A DNA stretch of 64,000 bases from Candidatus Gastranaerophilales bacterium. Lineage in GTDB: Bacteria > Cyanobacteriota > Vampirovibrionia > Gastranaerophilales > Gastranaerophilaceae. Positions within the stretch are counted from its first letter, which is position 1. Each line of letters opens with the position of its first letter. Positions 1 to 7,955 of the stretch are shown here, piece by piece. The stretch spans positions 21,092 to 85,091 of the forward strand of contig CALVFU010000005.1 in the NCBI GenBank assembly GCA_944326905.1. The letters are read 5' to 3'. Position numbers and translations under genes: made by a program. The notes below the pieces were generated by a model. That model made no database searches and had not been told where the DNA came from. It saw only the letters and a list, made by a program, of their open reading frames with translations.

Positions 1-87
1 ACTGATGATGCAGTAGCAGCAGGTTCAATTTCCGGCTATACCTGTGTAGACAGGATAGCAAATGAAGGCTGGAAGGTTAATTACTAA
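1..87 (+). CDS. C-terminal end of a pilin-like protein (partial)
   Basis: Frame 1 is open from the window edge to a TAA and encodes 28 residues. They include CVDRIANEGWKVNY, matching the C-terminal motif of the three following genes (Cys, G/D-R/K-I, then G-W/F-K and an aromatic end). This is therefore the last part of a fourth paralogue in the same array; the start and signal segment lie outside the window. The next gene begins 22 bases later behind its own GAAAGGA ribosome site, so the genes are very likely co-transcribed. Confidence 0.75.
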   Translation, partial: TDDAVAAGSISGYTCVDRIANEGWKVNY

Positions 88-109
88 TGCTGAGAAAGGA
101 TTATAGAAT

Positions 110-799
110 ATGAAAATAAAAAGCGGGTTTACTTTAGCAGAAGTTCTTATAACTCTAGGTATTATTGGAGTTATAGCAGCTTTGACAATGCCTACAATTA
201 TTCAAAGTACAAACAGAGCAAAAATCGGACCTGAGTTGGTAAATACGGTTAATACTCTGGAAAATGGGCTCAGGCAGTTTATGACAGACTATAATTCAGA
301 CTATATTACAACCGCAATGACAAAAGCCGGTGCGGCTGATTCTAAATTAAATACACTAATTGATACATATCTTATTCAGGATAAAATTGACGGAAAGTAT
401 ATAAAAGGCTCAACCGTTGCTTATACTGATGCCCCAAAAGAATCTATAGCTTGGAATGGTGGAGAAGGCGGGCTTAAGCCTAGTGGAACAGTTGCCTCAA
501 AGCTTCTGCCAAGCCAAACTCTTGTGCAGGTGGAAAATGCTTCGTGTGCATATGATGTACCTAGTAAATCCTGCGGAATATTAGTTTATATATCAGGTTA
601 TCAAAAGAAGCAGGCTGATAATAAACTTGTAACCGGGCGTGATGTGTTTAAGTTGAATATAACAAACAATGGGCAGATTTATCCTGAAGGTCTTCTCCCG
701 GGCGGTACTTCCTGGGAATCAACCTGCGGTAATACTATAACAACGGGTGTCGGATGTGCCGGGCGTATTGCAAATAACGGATGGAAAGCTGATTTTTAA
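110..799 (+). CDS. Type IV pilin/pseudopilin-like protein with class III signal
   Basis: A 229-residue secreted protein of the pilin/type II pseudopilin superfamily. Residues 1-6 are a short basic leader (MKIKSG) followed by FTLAEVLITLGIIGVIAALT, the prepilin peptidase site (cleavage after Gly6) with Glu at +5 and a hydrophobic assembly helix. The rest is a variable globular domain with paired Cys (NASCAYDVPSKSCGI) and ends in GCAGRIANNGWKADF, shared with its neighbours. Members of this family are assembled by a pilus or type II secretion machine after PilD cleavage; no assembly gene is in the window. RBS GAAAGGA sits 9 bases before the ATG. Whether it is a major pilin, minor pilin or pseudopilin cannot be told. 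Confidence 0.85.
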   Translation: MKIKSGFTLAEVLITLGIIGVIAALTMPTIIQSTNRAKIGPELVNTVNTLENGLRQFMTDYNSDYITTAMTKAGAADSKLNTLIDTYLIQDKIDGKYIKGSTVAYTDAPKESIAWNGGEGGLKPSGTVASKLLPSQTLVQVENASCAYDVPSKSCGILVYISGYQKKQADNKLVTGRDVFKLNITNNGQIYPEGLLPGGTSWESTCGNTITTGVGCAGRIANNGWKADF

Positions 800-819
800 T
801 AATGAAAGGATTTTTAATA

Positions 820-1488
820 ATGAAAAAGAAAGGATTTACTTTAACCGAGGTATTAATTACACTTGGTATTATCGGTGTAATTGCAGCATTAACAATACCT
901 CAGTTGTATAACAATACAAGTAATGCCCACCTTGGCGCTCAACTTGCCAATGCTGTTTCTACTCTTGAAAACGGTATTGGACTGTATCTGTATGATGAAG
1001 GAGTAAGAAACCTTGCTCAGTTAGGTGCTGATGATGTAACTGCAGGAGAGCTTCTTAATCGTCTTTCAACAGGCAGTAATACAACAACTGGTAAAAAATA
1101 TATTAAATTAGTACAATATACAAGCTCATTACCGCCAGGTGTCACTTGTGCTCAAAATACAGTATATAGCCTTCCTGATAAATCTATAATCTGCGCTGCA
1201 TCCGATGCGAAAATTTCCTCCTTTAACGGTAGTGAAGGTGCAACATTATTAATTCTTTCAGCATCATCACTTAACCAGCAAAAGGCACTGGAAGGTTTGG
1301 ATTGGTTTACAGTAACTATAGCGAATGATGGCTTTATTTACTTGCCCGGACGAGATTATGATACAAATGCCGCTTGCGATCAATTAACGGGCGGTCCTGG
1401 CTGTGTAGGTAAGATTGCCGCTAATGGCTGGAAATTTGACGGCAAAATTTTTGATGCAGCAGCAAGTACCGGCAATACTAGTAAATAA
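820..1488 (+). CDS. Type IV pilin/pseudopilin-like protein with class III signal
   Basis: Paralogue of the preceding gene, 222 residues. An in-frame ATG at 802 exists, but the AAAGGA at 805-810 is correctly spaced for ATG 820, giving the classic leader MKKKG followed by FTLTEVLITLGIIGVIAALT. With Gly5 at the -1 position and Glu at +5 it should be a prepilin peptidase substrate. The globular part contains two Cys pairs and the C-terminal GCVGKIAANGWKFDG motif followed by a short Ser/Thr/Ala tail not found in the others. It belongs to the same co-directional array with gaps of 15-22 bases. Function beyond pilin-type assembly is unknown. Confidence 0.85.
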   Translation: MKKKGFTLTEVLITLGIIGVIAALTIPQLYNNTSNAHLGAQLANAVSTLENGIGLYLYDEGVRNLAQLGADDVTAGELLNRLSTGSNTTTGKKYIKLVQYTSSLPPGVTCAQNTVYSLPDKSIICAASDAKISSFNGSEGATLLILSASSLNQQKALEGLDWFTVTIANDGFIYLPGRDYDTNAACDQLTGGPGCVGKIAANGWKFDGKIFDAAASTGNTSK

Positions 1489-1503
1489 GAAAGGTAATTG
1501 ATT

Positions 1504-2181
1504 ATGATAAGAAATAAACAAAAAGCGTTTACTTTGGCAGAAGTGCTTATAACTGTTGGCATAATTGGTGTAATAGCCGCACTTTCTGCTCCGGCATTAA
1601 TCCAGCACTCAGCAAGTGCAAAAGTAGGTCCGGCGTTTTCAAGATGTATATCAACTTTAACTAACGGATTCCAGGCGTATATGTACGCAAATGAAGCGGA
1701 TACTGTTTCAAGTGCTGATCCGACTATTCAGAAGAATGGTCCGGCTATATTCCAGAGATTAGCGGATGAACATATAAAGATGAAGAAAGATATTTCTACC
1801 ACAAAGCCGTATATATACGATAAAGTAGGCGGCAGCTCTGTAATTGACCCTAGCGCTTTTGAAATGTTTGCACTAAGTGACCGCTCAACGCTTGTTGTGC
1901 CGACCGCAGATTGTGATATTTCTACCGTGGATAGATGTAAGTTTTATTTCCTTCCTCTCGGTTGGACAGGTAAAGATATTATAGCTCTGGGCGAAGATGT
2001 TTTTGAGGTTGCATATACAAACAAAGGTGATATCCAGGTTTACGGACTTGACTATAGTGATACTGGTGATCTTTGGGATGAAACCTGCGGTGATGATGAT
2101 ATTAAAACCTTCACACCTGCGACTGCAAAAAGATCTTGCGGCGGCAGAATTGTTGCAAAAGGGTTTAAAAAAGATTATTAA
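1504..2181 (+). CDS. Type IV pilin/pseudopilin-like protein, Ala at cleavage site
   Basis: Third complete paralogue, 225 residues, starting at ATG 1504 behind AGAAAGG (a TTG at 1498 is in frame but worse placed). The leader MIRNKQKA precedes FTLAEVLITVGIIGVIAALS, so the residue at -1 is Ala instead of the usual Gly, which may slow or change prepilin peptidase processing. Glu+5 is kept. The C terminus has SCGGRIVAKGFKKDY, a diverged form of the array motif (Phe for Trp). It is the last gene before the hairpin at 2208-2230, so it ends the transcription unit. Confidence 0.83.
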   Translation: MIRNKQKAFTLAEVLITVGIIGVIAALSAPALIQHSASAKVGPAFSRCISTLTNGFQAYMYANEADTVSSADPTIQKNGPAIFQRLADEHIKMKKDISTTKPYIYDKVGGSSVIDPSAFEMFALSDRSTLVVPTADCDISTVDRCKFYFLPLGWTGKDIIALGEDVFEVAYTNKGDIQVYGLDYSDTGDLWDETCGDDDIKTFTPATAKRSCGGRIVAKGFKKDY

Positions 2182-2207
2182 TATCTGATGTTTAAAATAT
2201 TAATTAG

Positions 2208-2230
2208 AAGAAGGCTTCGCGCCTTCTTTT
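2208..2230 (+). terminator. Rho-independent terminator of the pilin array
   Basis: Stem AAGAAGGC (2208-2215) pairs with GCCTTCTT (2221-2228) around a TTCGC loop and runs into a T tract. It lies 26 bases after the last pilin gene and upstream of the smpB promoter, separating the two units. Confidence 0.8.
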
Positions 2231-2242
2231 ATTATGTGAATA

Positions 2243-2271
2243 TTGGCAAGTATTCTGTTTTGGTTTATAAT
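2243..2271 (+). promoter_or_regulatory. smpB promoter predicting a leaderless mRNA
   Basis: TTGGCA at 2243-2248, a 17-base spacer, then consensus TATAAT at 2266-2271. Only six bases separate the -10 from the ATG at 2278, so transcription should begin at or beside the A of the start codon, and no Shine-Dalgarno is present. The same -10/N6/ATG geometry recurs at other first genes in this window. Confidence 0.7.
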
Positions 2272-2277
2272 CCTTAT

Positions 2278-2727
2278 ATGGATAGAAAAATAATATCTAA
2301 TAATAAAAAAGCGTTTCATGACTATATAATTTTAGAAAAATATATAGCCGGGATTGTGCTTACAGGAACAGAGATAAAATCTATCCGCAGCGGCGGTATA
2401 AATTTAAAAGACAGTTTTGCAAAAATTGAGAATGGTGAAGTGTTCCTATACAATGCGCATATTTCTCCATATAACCAGGGCAACAGGTTTAACCACAACC
2501 CTGACAGAGTTAGAAAGCTGCTTCTAAATAAAAGAGAGATATTAAAAATTGATATAAAAGTTAAAAAAGATGGTGTTACTATTGTGCCTTTGGAATTATT
2601 TTTATCAAAAGGGTTTGCAAAGCTTGAGCTTGGTTTGGGCAAAGGTAAAAAGCTGTATGACAAGCGCGAAACATTAATCAAAAAGACACAAGACAGAGAT
2701 ATTGAACGTAGTGTTAAACGGGGATAA
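2278..2727 (+). CDS. smpB: SsrA-binding protein SmpB
   Basis: SmpB binds tmRNA and delivers it to stalled ribosomes for trans-translation. The 149-residue product has the family core: KAFHDYIILEKYIAGIVLTG near the N terminus, GTEIKSIRSGGINLKDSF, then YNQGNRFNHNPDRVRKLLL, and a basic tail (KKLYDKRETLIKKTQDRDIER) that enters the decoding centre. An upstream in-frame start at 2188 would add 30 unrelated residues and place the previous terminator and this gene's own promoter inside the coding region, so ATG 2278 is preferred; it gives the usual SmpB length. No Shine-Dalgarno is visible. A coiled-coil gene follows after 18 bases. Confidence 0.95.
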   Translation: MDRKIISNNKKAFHDYIILEKYIAGIVLTGTEIKSIRSGGINLKDSFAKIENGEVFLYNAHISPYNQGNRFNHNPDRVRKLLLNKREILKIDIKVKKDGVTIVPLELFLSKGFAKLELGLGKGKKLYDKRETLIKKTQDRDIERSVKRG

Positions 2728-2745
2728 TGTATAAGGAAAACAAAA

Positions 2746-3318
2746 ATGCTTTCAAAAGACGATATACTAAAAAAATTGAGTTTGGAAAATTATTTTATAG
2801 ATATAAAATCGTTAGAAATCTTTATATCCGATTGGAAAATTGATCCTGTATATGAAGATGAAAACGGAATTGAATACTATGACGATTTATCTGTAAAGAA
2901 AATAAGGCGCGGTATATCATTAAAAGCACAAGGTTATCCAGATACACAAATTGCAGAAAAACTTGAAGACAAGCAGCCCGCAGAAGAAGCTGCTGCAAGC
3001 CAGTCTTTAATCGTTGCAGGCGATGAAAAAACTAATATTGAAATCACTGAAAAACAGCCGCAAAAACTAAGGAATTTAACTCTTGACATAAGTTCCCAAA
3101 CCCTCCAAATGCTGGCAGAAGCAGTTGCAAAAAAAATCAGCGATGATATAAAAGAATCTGATTTTGCAAAAAGTTTAATTGAGGCTGGCGGGTACAAGAA
3201 GGATAATGAAATTTTATCAAAGCAGATAGCAGAGCTTTTGGAAGAGAATAAAAAACTTGCGGCAAAGATTAATGCTCTGGAGGAGAAAAAGGGGTTTTGG
3301 GCGCGGCTGTTCGGTTAG
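2746..3318 (+). CDS. MerR-like/coiled-coil protein of unknown function
   Basis: Not recognised as a named family. The first 70 residues of 190 (DDILKKLSLE, then ENGIEYYDDLSVKKIRRGIS and YPDTQIAEKL) look like a small helical DNA- or protein-binding domain resembling MerR-type winged helices. A polar Ala/Glu/Gln linker follows. From about residue 155 there is a coiled coil (EILSKQIAELLEENKKLAAK), ending in a short amphipathic aromatic tail, GFWARLFG, of the kind that can touch a membrane. It follows smpB in a likely two-gene unit with an AAGGAAAA site before its ATG. The HTH reading is inference; localisation and partner are unknown. Confidence 0.6.
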   Translation: MLSKDDILKKLSLENYFIDIKSLEIFISDWKIDPVYEDENGIEYYDDLSVKKIRRGISLKAQGYPDTQIAEKLEDKQPAEEAAASQSLIVAGDEKTNIEITEKQPQKLRNLTLDISSQTLQMLAEAVAKKISDDIKESDFAKSLIEAGGYKKDNEILSKQIAELLEENKKLAAKINALEEKKGFWARLFG

Positions 3319-3321
3319 ATA

Positions 3322-4251
3322 TTATTCTTGATGGTATTTTATCCCCTGCCAGCTGTTTCGGCGTTCAAGCTCCCTGTCAATTTTATTTAGTGCGTCTAGT
3401 TTTTTACCAAGCCACTTGGGGGCAATTAAATTCTTTTTTAACCCATTCCCTGCAAGCCTATGTATAGTCGTAGTTTTGGGCATTAATTCCAGATAGTCGC
3501 AGCAGAGATTTATATACTCTTCTTCACTCATAAAATCCAATTGTTCGTTATTATACAATTCAGCAATTTTTGTACCTTTAAGAGCACAGAGCATGTGAAT
3601 TTTTATACCCTCCGGCTCAAGGGCTGCAACTTGTTTTGCAGTTTCTATCATCTCGTCGTAGGTTTCATTAAGACCGAGAATTAAGTGTATACAAATATTT
3701 ATACCGTAATTTTTGGTTTTTTCATACGACCGTAAAAAACAGTCATAGTCGTGTCCGCGATTTATCCAGTTTAAAGTTTTATTGTGTACGCTCTGCAGTC
3801 CATACTCTATCCAGGTATAGTAATCTTTTGTATAATCCGATATTAATTTAAGCTTGTCATCATCAACGCAATCAGGGCGAGTGCCGATGGATAGCCCTAC
3901 AATATCAGGGTGATTAAGAGAAGCGTTATAAATCTTTTCAAGCTCTGATACGGGTTTGTATGTGTTAGAAAAAGCTTGGAAATATGCCATAAATTTTTGA
4001 GCGTTGAACCTCATTGACAGAGTGTCAACACCGGCTAAAACCTGCTCATTTATTGAAAGTTTATTAGAGTGTGCTTGTGAAAAACTCCCGCAGTCGTCAC
4101 AAAAAATACACCCATTATTTGATAGTGTGCCGTCTCGGTTAGGACACGAAAAACTGGCGTCAATAGTTATTTTGTATACTTTTGCGCCGAATTTTTGTTT
4201 TAAATGTGCACTGTACTGGTTATACCGCTTGTTTGTACCATTAAAAAACAT
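3322..4251 (-). CDS. TIGR01212-family radical SAM protein (YhcC-like)
   Basis: A 309-residue radical SAM enzyme. Residues 36-51 read CPNRDGTLSNNGCIFC: the cluster-binding Cys set with spacing typical of YhcC/TIGR01212 proteins, with an extra Cys at 54. Further family motifs are VGLSIGTRPDCVDDD, WIEYGLQS, NRGHDY and ILGLNETYDEMIETAK. The reaction of this family is not firmly established. The start codon overlaps the stop of the upstream zinc-ribbon gene by one base (TAATG), implying translational coupling. It ends only four bases from the convergent coiled-coil gene, with no terminator seen between. Confidence 0.88.
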   Translation of the reverse strand: MFFNGTNKRYNQYSAHLKQKFGAKVYKITIDASFSCPNRDGTLSNNGCIFCDDCGSFSQAHSNKLSINEQVLAGVDTLSMRFNAQKFMAYFQAFSNTYKPVSELEKIYNASLNHPDIVGLSIGTRPDCVDDDKLKLISDYTKDYYTWIEYGLQSVHNKTLNWINRGHDYDCFLRSYEKTKNYGINICIHLILGLNETYDEMIETAKQVAALEPEGIKIHMLCALKGTKIAELYNNEQLDFMSEEEYINLCCDYLELMPKTTTIHRLAGNGLKKNLIAPKWLGKKLDALNKIDRELERRNSWQGIKYHQE

Positions 4252-4427
4252 TAGCGGTTTTCTTGGTTGTCCTCAGTGTCATAAATTGGATAAACGTAGT
4301 GTTCCCCGCAGTTAGGACATACAACTTCCTGCTGTTTGCCATTTTCTAATTGTGCTACTTCAAATAAGGTTTTGCATCCTGATTGTACGCATCTTATTGC
4401 CCAGCTCGGTCTTACTAATCTTGCCAT
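4251..4427 (-). CDS. Small zinc-ribbon protein
   Basis: A 58-residue protein with CVQSGC near the N terminus and CPNCGEHYVYP further on, four Cys arranged as a zinc ribbon. An upstream in-frame ATG would add 11 residues, but the strong AGGAGAAGGAG lies directly before the ATG at 4427, so that start is chosen. It is translationally coupled to the radical SAM gene. The fold suggests nucleic-acid or protein binding; no enzymatic role can be assigned. Confidence 0.7.
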   Translation of the reverse strand: MARLVRPSWAIRCVQSGCKTLFEVAQLENGKQQEVVCPNCGEHYVYPIYDTEDNQENR

Positions 4428-4530
4428 TTGATTCTCCTTCTCCTGATTACATGGTAACATATTTGATTAATATTTGTAAAGATTTTTAATTAGAAATAGC
4501 AAAAAAAATTATACTGGGGTTTAATAAAGT

Positions 4531-6933
4531 ATGGACATATTAAATATAACATTAACTAACCCCGTGTTTGGCTCGCAAAAAATGTCAGGCGCTATGAAAA
4601 AAGCTTTACGTAAAGCGCTGAAGTCGGGTGTGTCAAGAAACATTCAGCAGCAAACAGCTATTTCATCCCCGGCGCAATATGTCCCAAAATCTGCAGCAAT
4701 AGTACTCCCTGTAATCCCGGTTATGTTTTCGGAAACCCTTCAAAATGACTGGTTTAAACTTGGAAGAAATGAAAATAATGAACCATTTACCCCGGATATA
4801 TTTCAAAAAGCCTCAGGAATAAATTTACTTAAAGGCAATGATGTGATAGTAACAGCTCCTACAGGAACCGGCAAAACAGCTATTGCGCATTTTGTTATAA
4901 ATAAAAATCTTTCGCAAAACGCCAGAACATTTTATACAACTCCCCTAAAAGCACTTTCTAATGAAAAATATAAATCATTCCAAAAAATATACGGAGAAGA
5001 AAATGTTGGAATAATGACAGGGGATAGAAAAGAAAACACAGACGCCCCAATTGTGATTATGACTACAGAAATATACAGAAATATAGTATTTGGCGATTAT
5101 ATAGAGGGGCGTAGAACATCAGATTCTCTTAAAGGGGTAAAGAGTGTAATTTTTGATGAATTGCATTATCTTGGGGATATTGACAGAGGCGGAATTTGGG
5201 AGCAGTCTATAATGTTTACTCCCCCTGAGGTGCAGATATTATCACTCTCTGCAACAATAGGCAATAATAGAAAAATAACTGATTGGATGGCAAGTATAAA
5301 GGGCATGAGTTCTTCATACATAACATTTGATAAAGACGAGGATAAAAAGCAGAGCGGAGAAACACACATAATTAAAGGAAGAAACGGAGGGGGAAACATA
5401 AGCACTGTTTTGATTGATGTTCCGAAAGAAAACAGGCATGTACCTTTAGAGTTTATAATATCACACGCGGAGCCGCGTTCAGGGCGTGCTGCAAAAGGTT
5501 TGACAAAATCAGAAAGGAAACAGGCTAAAAAAGAAAAGCAGCATCAAATGCAGTCAATTTCTGCCAGACCTTCAAAAACTGCGTTCAGCCGGCTTATAGA
5601 TACTCTGTGTGAAGAAGATAAACTCCCTGCAATTTTATTTATTTTCAGTAAAAATAACAGTCAGAGAGTTCTGGAAACTTTAAAATCTAATTGTGCAGCT
5701 TTGAACTCCAGAGAAGAAATAAGGCAAATTTACGAAATAATCAAAGAGTATGAAATGAATGGTAAATATTTGGGCGAGAGTCTTGACCGCGGAGCTTTGT
5801 ATCAAGGGTACGCAATTCATAATGCAGGTTTATTACCCTCACAGAAGGAATTAATAGAGGAATTGTTTCAAAAGAAATTAGTAAAAGTTGTAATTGCAAC
5901 AGAAACTTTAGCCGCCGGGATTAATATGCCTGCAAGAACAACAATAATAAGCGCAATAAGAAAGCCGTCAGATCACCCGGACGGCGATGACGGTATGCGT
6001 ATGCTCACTCCTAATGATTTTCATCAAATGGCAGGCAGAGCAGGCAGGCGCGGTATTGATGATATTGGTTATTGCTATGCTATTGATTGCAATTCTAAGC
6101 AAAAAAGTATTATTAAAAATTTGATAGTGTCTGGTGCAAATGACTTAAAAAGCAGTTTTGTACCTGATTATTCGTTTCTTGCATCATACTATTCACTCAC
6201 TGATGATGATGAAAAACTAATGTTTATGCTCTCCAAGTCACTTTATACATATGATAATGAAGAAAGTGTAAGCAAAAAGAAACAAGAAGTTCTTTTTGAA
6301 CAAATTAATGATAAGAAAGAGGTTCTTAAAAAACTTAATTTTATGAAGGAGGATAATACACTCACTTATAAAGGCGAACTATTAAAACACTTAAATGGAT
6401 ATATTCAATTACCTGTAATAGAATTTTTAAGTAATGATACACTTCTTGACTTGTCGCCGGTACAGCTTGCAGGATTTGCTGCAGCGCTTGCTAATATGGA
6501 AAAAGTTACTCAGACAGAAGATGATGAAAGAGAAGGTTCATCCTTGAATGTAGAGGATGATATGTTAAAGAGTGAGTTGAAACTTTTAAAATCGTATCTG
6601 CTTGAGTATGCAAGAACGACGGGTGATGTTGTTGAAATTGATACTGATACTGTCCAAAATATTTACCGCTTTGCGCAATTAAACTCAAAGCCATGCTCAA
6701 ATTCTGTTCAAAATTGGGCATATATGTATAATCTGGATACCAAAAGCAATATAGAGTATGAAGGACAATTTTTTAGGCAAATTACAACAACAATAGATTT
6801 GTTGAGACAAATTTATGATATTGTAGACAAAGAATTTACAAGTATTGAAGGTCTTGAAAAACAATCATATGACTTGCGCGTAAAAATACTTAAAGCTATA
6901 GAACTTTTAAATCAGGATCCTGTGCAGGTATAA
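4531..6933 (+). CDS. Ski2-like superfamily II RNA/DNA helicase
   Basis: An 800-residue DExH helicase. Residues 109-116 are the P-loop APTGTGKT; DELH is at about 209-212; SLSATIGN is motif III; and AAGINMPARTTII followed by QMAGRAGRRGIDDIGY are motifs V and VI of the Ski2/Mtr4/Hel308 group. The last 250 residues are helical, as in the C-terminal domains of that group. Such helicases unwind structured RNA or act in decay and repair; the bacterial role here is unknown. About 90 residues before the helicase core are low in similarity to any motif and include a basic stretch (MKKALRKALK). A TATACT -10 at 4510-4515 would place the mRNA start about 9 bases before the ATG. Confidence 0.88.
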   Translation: MDILNITLTNPVFGSQKMSGAMKKALRKALKSGVSRNIQQQTAISSPAQYVPKSAAIVLPVIPVMFSETLQNDWFKLGRNENNEPFTPDIFQKASGINLLKGNDVIVTAPTGTGKTAIAHFVINKNLSQNARTFYTTPLKALSNEKYKSFQKIYGEENVGIMTGDRKENTDAPIVIMTTEIYRNIVFGDYIEGRRTSDSLKGVKSVIFDELHYLGDIDRGGIWEQSIMFTPPEVQILSLSATIGNNRKITDWMASIKGMSSSYITFDKDEDKKQSGETHIIKGRNGGGNISTVLIDVPKENRHVPLEFIISHAEPRSGRAAKGLTKSERKQAKKEKQHQMQSISARPSKTAFSRLIDTLCEEDKLPAILFIFSKNNSQRVLETLKSNCAALNSREEIRQIYEIIKEYEMNGKYLGESLDRGALYQGYAIHNAGLLPSQKELIEELFQKKLVKVVIATETLAAGINMPARTTIISAIRKPSDHPDGDDGMRMLTPNDFHQMAGRAGRRGIDDIGYCYAIDCNSKQKSIIKNLIVSGANDLKSSFVPDYSFLASYYSLTDDDEKLMFMLSKSLYTYDNEESVSKKKQEVLFEQINDKKEVLKKLNFMKEDNTLTYKGELLKHLNGYIQLPVIEFLSNDTLLDLSPVQLAGFAAALANMEKVTQTEDDEREGSSLNVEDDMLKSELKLLKSYLLEYARTTGDVVEIDTDTVQNIYRFAQLNSKPCSNSVQNWAYMYNLDTKSNIEYEGQFFRQITTTIDLLRQIYDIVDKEFTSIEGLEKQSYDLRVKILKAIELLNQDPVQV

Positions 6934-6940
6934 TACCTGC
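6906..6940 (+). promoter_or_regulatory. Promoter with palindrome centred on its -10
   Basis: TTTAAA (6906-6911), a 17-base spacer and TATAAT (6929-6934). The -10 lies inside the perfect palindrome GCAGGTATAATACCTGC (6924-6940), which also covers the stop codon of the helicase gene. It could drive the kinase-like gene at 6978 and be bound by a dimeric regulator, or simply be a hairpin at the end of the helicase transcript. Confidence 0.35.
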
Positions 6941-6977
6941 CGGAAAAATTTTTTCGTGGTAATATTGGATACAAAGT

Positions 6978-7868
6978 ATGAATATAGATGATAAAAGTAA
7001 AATAGATGGAATTTCAGAATTAATAGACAAAGAAATCCATTCACATGATAAGTTGTATAAGCCGGATTTTAATCAAAGAACCGGGCGTGAGCTTTTGGCA
7101 TATTATTTACAGTCAAAATTTAAACAAGTTTTGGCGTTTGACAAAAAAGCGGCAGTTCCTATTTTTTCAGAAATTAAATCGGATTTTATACAAAAGTTTT
7201 CAAAACGTCTTGTTACTAATCCGCATAAACGTATATTAATATCAATTACGGGTGAATCTGCCTCGGGTAAATCTACAATTTGCAGAAGAATACAAGAAGT
7301 AGCTATTAAACTTAATATGCCCGTATCTATTTTTACTACTGATAATTATTTTAATGATATATCTGAACTAATCAAAAAATACGAAACGTTTGATAATCTG
7401 AGAGACAACGGGTTTGACGTAGATTCACCTGAAAACTTTCAATTAGAACTTCTGAGTAGTGACTTGTCTAAAATTTCGGAGGGTTTTGATATTTACAGCC
7501 CTGAGTACTTGCCTAACGGGACAGGGATATCTGTTCCTCATTCAAAATTAGTAAAGTCTAATAAAGTTGTAGTTGTTGAAGGTATGGCATCGATGTTTAT
7601 AGACAATACTGACCTTTTTGATGCTAAAATATACGTTGAAACTGTTGATGAAGTTAGAAAAGGATGGTTTTTAGCTCGCGCTTTGAATGAGCGCAACCAG
7701 GATTTAGAGAACGCAAAGAAGCACTGGAATTATATTGTAGATGCCGGAAATAAATATATTAAACCAATTAGAAAAGATTGTGACATAGTTATTAACGGAC
7801 TCTCCGGGCTTGATTATTTTACGATTATCTTAGAGTATATTTATACGATAACTAATAATTTTCAGTAA
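6978..7868 (+). CDS. Uridine kinase-like P-loop NTPase
   Basis: A 296-residue protein with a central uridine kinase/phosphoribulokinase fold. SITGESASGKST (residues 89-100) is the P-loop; IFTTDNYFND is the DxDxFY-like segment that binds the nucleoside or sugar; and VVVVEGMASMF is the second acidic strand. KGWFLARALNERN resembles the lid region. About 85 N-terminal residues precede the kinase domain and are not recognised. The family phosphorylates uridine/cytidine or related small molecules with ATP or GTP; the substrate here is not fixed by the sequence. It is separated from the helicase by 44 bases. Confidence 0.72.
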   Translation: MNIDDKSKIDGISELIDKEIHSHDKLYKPDFNQRTGRELLAYYLQSKFKQVLAFDKKAAVPIFSEIKSDFIQKFSKRLVTNPHKRILISITGESASGKSTICRRIQEVAIKLNMPVSIFTTDNYFNDISELIKKYETFDNLRDNGFDVDSPENFQLELLSSDLSKISEGFDIYSPEYLPNGTGISVPHSKLVKSNKVVVVEGMASMFIDNTDLFDAKIYVETVDEVRKGWFLARALNERNQDLENAKKHWNYIVDAGNKYIKPIRKDCDIVINGLSGLDYFTIILEYIYTITNNFQ

Positions 7869-7955
7869 TGCCATTTTAGTATAATTGTAGTTTTTTAGAT
7901 TTTCATGGAGCTTATGTAACTTTACGCCTAGTTATTATGAGAGAGAGCAAGACAA

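Noticed and set aside
2188..2277. Longer smpB frame starting at 2188
   Set aside because: It would include the pilin terminator and the smpB promoter in the coding region; the core family begins at 2278.
7869..7955. Terminator between the kinase-like and TPR/glycosyltransferase genes
   Set aside because: No stable GC-rich hairpin with a T run could be found in the spacer.
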